The translations under genes were made by a program, and so were the position numbers. DNA of 11,477 bases. Source: an uncultured Ruminobacter sp. (GTDB lineage Bacteria; Pseudomonadota; Gammaproteobacteria; Enterobacterales; Succinivibrionaceae). A model generated the notes under the pieces. It was given only the letters and a program-made list of their open reading frames with translations, did not search any database and was not told where the DNA came from. This document shows, one piece after another, positions 7,028 to 11,477 of the stretch; position 1 is the first letter of the stretch; each line of letters opens with the position of its first letter. The stretch lies in NCBI GenBank assembly GCA_900767005.1, contig CAAFXL010000229.1, positions 1 through 11,477 of the forward strand, written 5' to 3'.

Positions 7028-7084
7028 ACACATTCATACTAAAAATTTATTCCATATAATAAAAAATATCACATTGAGGCAGAA

Positions 7085-8338
7085 ATGGAATTTCCAAGAA
7101 ATCATTATATACAACAGCTAATTATTAGAAAAAATAATGACATGATTAAAGTGATCACAGGAATTAGACGTTGCGGAAAATCCTATTTACTTTTTACTCT
7201 TTTTAAAAACCATCTATTGGAAATTGGAATAAACAATTCTCACATAATTGAGATTCAGCTAGATATTAGAAATAATATTAAATATCGCGATCCAGATAAA
7301 ATTCTTGATTTTATTGAATCTCAAATCGTTGATAATGATACCTACTACATTATGCTAGATGAAGTCCAAATGATTCCAAATTTTGAGGATGTATTAAACA
7401 CTTTATTACATTTTAAAAATGTAGATGTATACGTTACTGGTAGCAACTCAAAATTCTTGTCAAAGGATATTATTACTGAATTTAGAGGTCGTGGTGACGA
7501 AGTTCATCTTTATCCACTATCATTTGGTGAATTTTTTAAAAATTATAATGGAGATATTTATCATGCATGGTCTGATTACGCCATGTATGGAGGATTACCT
7601 CAAGTAGCTAAAATGGATTTACCTGAACAAAAAGTTAAATATCTAACAAATCTTTTTGAACAAACTTACATAAGAGATATTATAGAAAGATATCATATTG
7701 AAAAAACTCAGGAAATCGATGATCTTATTAACATTATAGCTTCTTCAATTGGATCTTTAACCAATCCATCAAAAATTGAATCTACCTTTAGAAGTATTCT
7801 AAAATCCAACATTAGTAGAAACACCATTAATAATTATCTTTCATATTTAGAAGATGCATTTATCATAAATAAAGCTAATCGCTATGATGTTAAAGGAAGA
7901 AAATATATTGGAACACCATTAAAATATTACTTTGAAGATACAGGTCTAAGAAACGCAAGACTTGGATTTAGACAAAATGAAGAAACTCACTTAATGGAAA
8001 ACATTATTTATAACGAACTTCGTGTTCGTGGATTCTCAATTGATGTCGGAGTTGTTGAAAATCGTTATTTAGATGCTCAAAAAAAAGATAGAAAAGGGCA
8101 ATTAGAAATTGATTTTATTGCCTACAAAGGAAGTCAAAAATTTTATATACAATCGGCTTTTGCTCTTACCTCTCCAGAAAAAACAGCCCAAGAAAAAGCT
8201 TCCTTAATAAAAGTTAAAGACTCTTTTAAAAAGATAGTAATTGTTAAAGATGTAGTTAATGCAACTTGTGATGATGACGGCATCACCACAATGAGTATTT
8301 ATGATTTTCTTCTTAATGAGAACAGCCTAAATCTCTAA
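7085..8338 (+). CDS. Orphan AAA_14/DUF4143-type ATP-binding protein
   Basis: Predicted P-loop ATPase of 417 residues, a normal length for the family; its biological role is poorly known. Walker A is GIRRCGKS (26-33), Walker B is YIMLDEVQ (88-95), a sensor-like TGSNS is at 118-122, and FRGRGDE (133-139) then PLSFGEF (144-150) follow, all typical of this family. A winged-helix-like middle (about 210-285) leads to a C-terminal domain with ENIIYNELRVRG (305-316) and LEIDFIAYKG (340-349), a restriction-endonuclease-like core. The usual final E-x-K reads QSA (356-358), so nuclease activity is doubtful. GAGG at 7076-7079, 5 nt before the ATG, supports the start. Arginine is mostly AGA and lysine mostly AAA, unlike rpsT or accA, consistent with acquisition. 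No partner gene adjoins it; upstream is the dyad array, downstream its own terminator. Confidence 0.88.
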   Translation: MEFPRNHYIQQLIIRKNNDMIKVITGIRRCGKSYLLFTLFKNHLLEIGINNSHIIEIQLDIRNNIKYRDPDKILDFIESQIVDNDTYYIMLDEVQMIPNFEDVLNTLLHFKNVDVYVTGSNSKFLSKDIITEFRGRGDEVHLYPLSFGEFFKNYNGDIYHAWSDYAMYGGLPQVAKMDLPEQKVKYLTNLFEQTYIRDIIERYHIEKTQEIDDLINIIASSIGSLTNPSKIESTFRSILKSNISRNTINNYLSYLEDAFIINKANRYDVKGRKYIGTPLKYYFEDTGLRNARLGFRQNEETHLMENIIYNELRVRGFSIDVGVVENRYLDAQKKDRKGQLEIDFIAYKGSQKFYIQSAFALTSPEKTAQEKASLIKVKDSFKKIVIVKDVVNATCDDDGITTMSIYDFLLNENSLNL

Positions 8339-8461
8339 TAAATTCTTCTTCAAAAATTTTTTCAAAAAAATTTTAAAAATTTATGAACTTTTTAAAAAGT
8401 AATCCGTCTATATATATGAACATGCTAATGACAAGTATGTTTCCTTCATAATATTTTTCTT

Positions 8462-8497
8462 GCTCGTAATCATTAATTATGAGCTTTTTCTTTTTTT
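8462..8497 (+). terminator. Intrinsic terminator of the ATPase gene
   Basis: Stem GCTCGTAAT (8462-8470) / ATTATGAGC (8476-8484), nine pairs including one G-U, loop CATTA, followed by TTTTTCTTTTTTT. It lies about 125 nt after the stop codon. The stretch between holds only AT-rich palindromes such as ACTTTTTAAAAAGT (8387-8400). Confidence 0.8.
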
Positions 8498-8582
8498 AAA
8501 GCCTTATTTTTCATGAAAATTCAAATTATTCTAGTTATTCGCAAATTTTTTGCTTTATCTTCATTCTTTTGCTTTTAAACTA

Positions 8583-8610
8583 TTGAAATAAACCAAAAAT
8601 TTAGTAAAAT
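8583..8610 (+). promoter_or_regulatory. Promoter of a candidate small RNA
   Basis: TTGAAA (8583-8588), 16-bp spacer, TAAAAT (8605-8610). Predicted start is near 8617. It lies downstream of the ATPase terminator and points away from it, with no plus-strand gene following, so it would drive only the RNA listed next. Confidence 0.55.
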
Positions 8611-8616
8611 AAAACC

Positions 8617-8751
8617 ATGTACTTAGTTCCTAAGTTAAATTATCCTTGTAGAATTTTTCTGTCTAAGTATGTACCTGCAAGACGAAGATTATATCTTTGT
8701 TTTTCATTCCGTGTTTTCGGTCATCATAAAAAAAATGGATGACCTTTTTTT
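8617..8751 (+). ncRNA. Candidate stand-alone small RNA, about 135 nt
   Basis: Bounded by a good promoter and a strong intrinsic terminator with no credible reading frame between. ACTTAG (8621-8626) can pair locally with CTAAGT (8630-8635), or as TACTTAG with the second copy CTAAGTA (8663-8669), so two folds compete. A second hairpin CGAAGAT-TAT-ATCTTTG (8683-8699) is followed by five T residues. The 3' end is the GGTCATC/GATGACC hairpin and its U tail, the kind of end Hfq-binding RNAs have. The next gene on this side, tilS, is convergent, so a trans-acting RNA is likelier than a riboswitch. I do not recognise it as a known family. Confidence 0.45.
8719..8751 (+). terminator. Intrinsic terminator of the candidate small RNA
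   Basis: Perfect 7-bp stem GGTCATC (8719-8725) / GATGACC (8738-8744), 12-nt A-rich loop, then seven T residues (8745-8751). On the minus strand the same hairpin lacks a T tract, so it is oriented for plus-strand transcripts, although the only plus-strand gene upstream already has its own terminator. Confidence 0.75.
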
Positions 8752-8754
8752 ATT

Positions 8755-8806
8755 AAAAAATAATCTTTTATTAGATACTATTTAAATAATCATCTAAATA
8801 GATATC
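8755..8806 (-). terminator. Weak possible terminator of tilS
   Basis: On the minus strand, just after the tilS stop, a hairpin with TATTTA/TAAATA and GATATC/GTATC-type arms (8774-8806) is followed by a small AATAA-AAGA-TTATT hairpin running into T residues (8772-8755). All-AT stems make this uncertain. Confidence 0.3.
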
Positions 8807-8815
8807 ATCTTATCC

Positions 8816-10306
8816 TTAATTTAAAATCTCACATCTTAAGATATAAGCATCTTTCCCTTTTGCCTTTTCTTCTAAAGGATTAAAGGTATCCCCAACTCTA
8901 AAAACTTTATATAAAAGTGCTGCTTCATTATTGATTGAAACTAATGGAGAAAAAGCTCTTAAATATAAAGGGATAGAGTATTCCTTCCAAAGATTTTTTA
9001 AGATTTGCGAATGAACGCGATTTTGGGGTTTTATCCTTAGACTTGATGGTAAATTAAACTTTAATGAAACTTTATCATCTTCTGATAAATATATAAAATC
9101 TAAAGAATGCATATTTGGATTAGAAGTTTCATCATTACCTTCTAAATTAGTTTGAGCATTAGTATTAACTTGATTAAATAATGATTTTCCCCAAATTTCT
9201 AAGGAATTTTGCGAAAAATTTTGAGAAGAATTTTTGGATAAACCTTCTTGAGGATTTTCTTGATTACCTAGTTCTTTTAAAGGACTCACTTTTTCTAGAT
9301 AATAAACAATATTACCAACCTTAAGTTTTTCCCCTAAATTAAGTTCATATTCATCATTAAAAGTAATATTTAGTGGTGAGGGATAAATTATTCCTTTATA
9401 AATACTTATTCCCCATTTATTTGAACTCTTAATAATAGCTTTATTATCACTTGAAAGTTTATTTAAGCTTAAAATTTCTGAAATGGCAGTTTTATTTAAA
9501 TTTAAATCATAGTTAAGCTTAAAATAATATCTAATTAATTCAGAGCGTAATCCTTCATCAAAATTCTCAAGTTTATTAGCATTTACCCCCGAAATTATTA
9601 AGGAATTATCAATAATTTGCTTTAGTTTCTCAGAAAGTAATGAATAATAAACGCTCTTTTGATTTGATAGATTTTCATTAACTAGTAATATTCCATCTAA
9701 AATATTACTAAAACGCTCCTTTAATAAGGGTGCTACATGTAATCTAATAAAATTACGGTCATAATTATCCATTAAGTTAGTTGGATCAGTTACATAAGTA
9801 ATATTTCGTTTAGAGCATTCATTTTCAATATCTTTTCTAGATAATGAGAATAATGGTCTAGCTAAGATTCCGCAAGCAAAAGGTCTTTCTGGAGGCATTG
9901 AGGTTAAGCCAGAAATTCCACTACCACGCGTAAGAGCTAAAATCATACTTTCTAAAAGGTCATCAGCATGATGAGCTGTAAAAAGCACACAATCTTTATT
10001 ATCAATATATTTTGCAAGAGCCTTATATCTAGCCTCTCTAGCATTAGCTTCAATCGAACCTTCTTCCTTAACTTTTACATGTTCAACAAAATAAGGAATG
10101 CTTAATTTTTCACATACACTTTTACAAAAATCTACCCAGCTATCAGCAATTTCTTGTAAATGATGGTGCACATATACTGCTTTGATACTCTTAGCTAATT
10201 TTCGATTCTCAGCACAAAGTTCAAGTAAAAGCCTAGAGTCTGCACCCCCACTAAAAGCTATTACCCAATTAAGATCTTTATATTTTGTAAAATCAACCTG
10301 GTGCAT
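8816..10306 (-). CDS. tilS: tRNA(Ile)-lysidine synthetase
   Basis: ATP-dependent enzyme that converts C34 of the minor tRNA-Ile (CAU) to lysidine, so that it reads AUA and is charged by IleS. The N-terminal PP-loop domain has AFSGGADS at 17-24, the HHAD region at 112-115 followed by DLLESMILALTRGSG, and DPTN...YDRNFIR at 174-188, all family hallmarks. The substrate-binding domain follows (about 200-340) and a TilS C-terminal domain closes the protein (about 400-496). At 496 residues it is some 60 longer than E. coli TilS (432). The excess is an Asn/Gln/Ser-rich, low-complexity stretch at about 346-399 that looks like a flexible linker before the C-terminal domain. The ATG at 10304-10306 has a modest AGG about 9 nt upstream. 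accA lies upstream in the same direction, with a terminator between them. Confidence 0.95.
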   Translation of the reverse strand: MHQVDFTKYKDLNWVIAFSGGADSRLLLELCAENRKLAKSIKAVYVHHHLQEIADSWVDFCKSVCEKLSIPYFVEHVKVKEEGSIEANAREARYKALAKYIDNKDCVLFTAHHADDLLESMILALTRGSGISGLTSMPPERPFACGILARPLFSLSRKDIENECSKRNITYVTDPTNLMDNYDRNFIRLHVAPLLKERFSNILDGILLVNENLSNQKSVYYSLLSEKLKQIIDNSLIISGVNANKLENFDEGLRSELIRYYFKLNYDLNLNKTAISEILSLNKLSSDNKAIIKSSNKWGISIYKGIIYPSPLNITFNDEYELNLGEKLKVGNIVYYLEKVSPLKELGNQENPQEGLSKNSSQNFSQNSLEIWGKSLFNQVNTNAQTNLEGNDETSNPNMHSLDFIYLSEDDKVSLKFNLPSSLRIKPQNRVHSQILKNLWKEYSIPLYLRAFSPLVSINNEAALLYKVFRVGDTFNPLEEKAKGKDAYILRCEILN

Positions 10307-10320
10307 AAGTCTTTACCTAT

Positions 10321-10344
10321 AAAAAAAGCCCAAAATTGGGCTTT
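10321..10344 (-). terminator. Intrinsic terminator between accA and tilS
   Basis: On the minus strand AAAGCCCA/TGGGCTTT arms around a short T-rich loop, ending in a run of T (10327-10321). The GC-rich stem and seven-T tail make it strong for minus-strand transcripts leaving accA. It ends only 14 nt before the tilS ATG, overlapping the zone where the tilS ribosome binding site lies. Confidence 0.85.
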
Positions 10345-10371
10345 CTTCTTATTAATTAGATCTAAAAAAAA

Positions 10372-11331
10372 TTAATTAAAATATCCAAACTTTAATAATT
10401 TTTCATAACGGTTCTTAAGTAGAACATCAACTGATTGTGGCTTTAATTGATTTAGATCCATTAAAATACGTAATTTTAAGTTTTCAGCCATTTTTGCAGG
10501 ATCTCTATGAGCACCACCTAGTGGTTCTTCAACTACATTATCAATTAAATTTAAACCCTTTAAAGCATTTGCAGTAATATTCATTGCTTCAGCAGCTAGT
10601 GATGCCTTATCAGCACTCTTCCATAGAATTGAAGCACAACCTTCTGGAGAAATAACTGAGTAAGTAGAATATTGAAGCATATTTACGCGGTCGCCAACCC
10701 CAATTGCTAAAGCACCACCTGAACCACCTTCACCAATTACAGTACAAATAATAGGCACCTTTAAAGCACTCATTACTTTTAAGTTACGAGCAATGGCTTC
10801 AGCTTGACCTCTTTCTTCAGCACCTACTCCAGGATAAGCACCTGGGGTATCAATAAAGGTAATAATAGGAAGATTAAATCTTTCAGCAGTCTGCATTAAT
10901 CTTAAAGCTTTACGGTATCCTTCAGGACGAGGCATACCAAAGTTTCTAAAAGTTCTTTGCTGAACATCTCTACCCTTCTGATGACCAATAACCATAACTG
11001 GGTCACCATCAAGACGAGCAATACCACCAACAATGGCACTATCATCAGCATAAGCACGATCACCATGCATTTCTTCAAAGTCAGTAAAAATTGCATTGAT
11101 ATAATCTAAGGTATATGGTCTTAATGGATGACGAGATAATTGAGATATCTGCCATGCTCCTAGATCAGAAAATAGTTTTTTGGTTAATTCCTCAGACTTC
11201 TTCTCTAATGACGCAATCTGATCAGTAAAATCTACACTTTCACCTATGTTTGAACTTACATGCTTAAGCTCTTCGATATGAGCTAATAATTCGGCAATTG
11301 GCTGTTCAAAATCAAGGAAATTAATATTCAT
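10372..11331 (-). CDS. accA: Acetyl-CoA carboxylase carboxyltransferase subunit alpha
   Basis: Alpha subunit of the AccA2AccD2 carboxyltransferase, which transfers the carboxyl group from carboxybiotin on AccB to acetyl-CoA and forms malonyl-CoA for fatty acid synthesis. The 319-residue length equals that of E. coli AccA, and the start MNINFLDFEQPIAELLAHIE aligns with it residue for residue. The crotonase-like core contains ARLDGDPVMVIGHQKGRD (105-122), FIDTPGAYPGVGAEERGQ (159-176) and IGEGGSGGALAIG (199-211), whose glycines shape the oxyanion site, followed by STYSVISPEGCASILWK. GGAG at 11339-11342, 7 nt before the ATG, is a good ribosome binding site. AccD is not in the window. In several gammaproteobacteria dnaE lies upstream; that end is outside this window. 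Confidence 0.97.
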   Translation of the reverse strand: MNINFLDFEQPIAELLAHIEELKHVSSNIGESVDFTDQIASLEKKSEELTKKLFSDLGAWQISQLSRHPLRPYTLDYINAIFTDFEEMHGDRAYADDSAIVGGIARLDGDPVMVIGHQKGRDVQQRTFRNFGMPRPEGYRKALRLMQTAERFNLPIITFIDTPGAYPGVGAEERGQAEAIARNLKVMSALKVPIICTVIGEGGSGGALAIGVGDRVNMLQYSTYSVISPEGCASILWKSADKASLAAEAMNITANALKGLNLIDNVVEEPLGGAHRDPAKMAENLKLRILMDLNQLKPQSVDVLLKNRYEKLLKFGYFN

Positions 11332-11477
11332 GAAATAACTCCACCATTTGGATCTAGGTAATAAATATATTATCCTATCTATTTTACATTAATTATGTTT
11401 AAATTTCGAGTAAAACATACATTTTGTAGCAGTTACGCACGAAAATATAGGAGTTTAATACCATGTCCCCATCCTAA
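11332..11477. other. Region upstream of accA, no gene identified
   Basis: AT-rich, presumably holding the accA leader and promoter. On the minus strand TAAAAT and GATAAT hexamers occur between 11360 and 11395, but none has a convincing -35. On the plus strand AGGAG (11449-11453) precedes an ATG at 11463 whose frame reads M-S-P-S and stops at the last base of the window; this is too short to call. Confidence 0.4.

Larger units (their letters stand above)
6285..7060. repeat. Phased array of 38-bp dyads and half-dyads, period about 73 bp
   Basis: Five near-identical 38-bp dyads occupy 6285-6322, 6601-6638, 6746-6783, 6892-6929 and 6965-7002. Consensus arms are ATTGACATTTTTGTTCC and GGAAAAAATTGTCAAT around a constant AAAAC (once AAAAT). 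Between them sit degenerate units that keep only a right-arm remnant of the form ATTaTCAAT, ending at 6565, 6711 and 6857. Right-arm ends therefore fall at 6565, 6638, 6711, 6783, 6857, 6929 and 7002, spaced 73, 73, 72, 74, 72 and 73 bp. The first dyad is offset by an extra 170 bp that an insertion explains. A decayed sixth partner begins at 7038, exactly 73 bp after the fifth. The segments between dyads are themselves related, so this is a tandem duplication, not a CRISPR array. It ends just before the ATPase gene. Confidence 0.88.

Noticed and set aside
7425..7607. 60-residue plus-strand reading frame
   Set aside because: Lies inside the ATPase gene in another frame, whose motifs clearly show the correct frame.
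7085..8338. ATPase as the toxin or antitoxin of a two-gene module
   Set aside because: No second gene adjoins it on either side and the flanks hold only noncoding sequence, so a classical two-gene toxin-antitoxin pair is not supported.
10902..11096. 64-residue minus-strand reading frame
   Set aside because: Out-of-frame shadow within the highly conserved part of accA.
11449..11477. Four-codon ORF (M-S-P-S) with AGGAG at the window edge
   Set aside because: Too short to support, no homology can be judged, and the context is cut off.

Overview
The window looks like core chromosome of an AT-rich gammaproteobacterium. IleS, RibF, MurJ, S20 and AccA all follow the Escherichia coli proteins closely in motifs and length. 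The block murJ-ribF-ileS divergent from rpsT, and accA adjoining tilS, is the type of gene order seen in Gammaproteobacteria. rpsT even keeps the UUG start codon known from E. coli. A Succinivibrionaceae-like host would fit the base composition, but that is a guess.

Layout. On the minus strand, read right to left, positions 5459 to 1 carry murJ (lipid II flippase), ribF (FMN/FAD synthesis) and the first 868 codons of ileS (isoleucyl-tRNA synthetase, cut by the window edge). A 440-bp divergent region separates murJ from rpsT (5898-6161, plus strand), which has a good promoter, a structured leader and a strong terminator. Positions 8816 to 11331 carry accA (acetyl-CoA carboxylase alpha subunit) and tilS (tRNA-Ile lysidine synthetase) on the minus strand. 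An intrinsic terminator sits between them, directly before tilS.

Between these conserved blocks lies an accessory-looking segment, about 6221 to 8815. It contains (i) an array of dyads and half-dyads with a strict period of about 73 bp, (ii) a roughly 161-bp MITE-like insertion inside that array, with imperfect terminal inverted repeats and a likely degraded 8-bp target duplication, (iii) an orphan AAA_14/DUF4143-type ATPase with its own ribosome binding site and terminator, and (iv) an apparent stand-alone small RNA gene with promoter and terminator. The phased array directly upstream of the ATPase is the most unusual element here: it could be a multi-operator control region or a DNA element recognised by a partner protein.

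Functional links. murJ, ribF, ileS, rpsT, tilS and accA are growth-related housekeeping genes. IleS and TilS are connected through tRNA-Ile, since lysidine at the anticodon of the minor AUA-reading tRNA-Ile is needed for it to be charged by IleS. The ATPase shows no obvious functional tie to its neighbours and is probably acquired.
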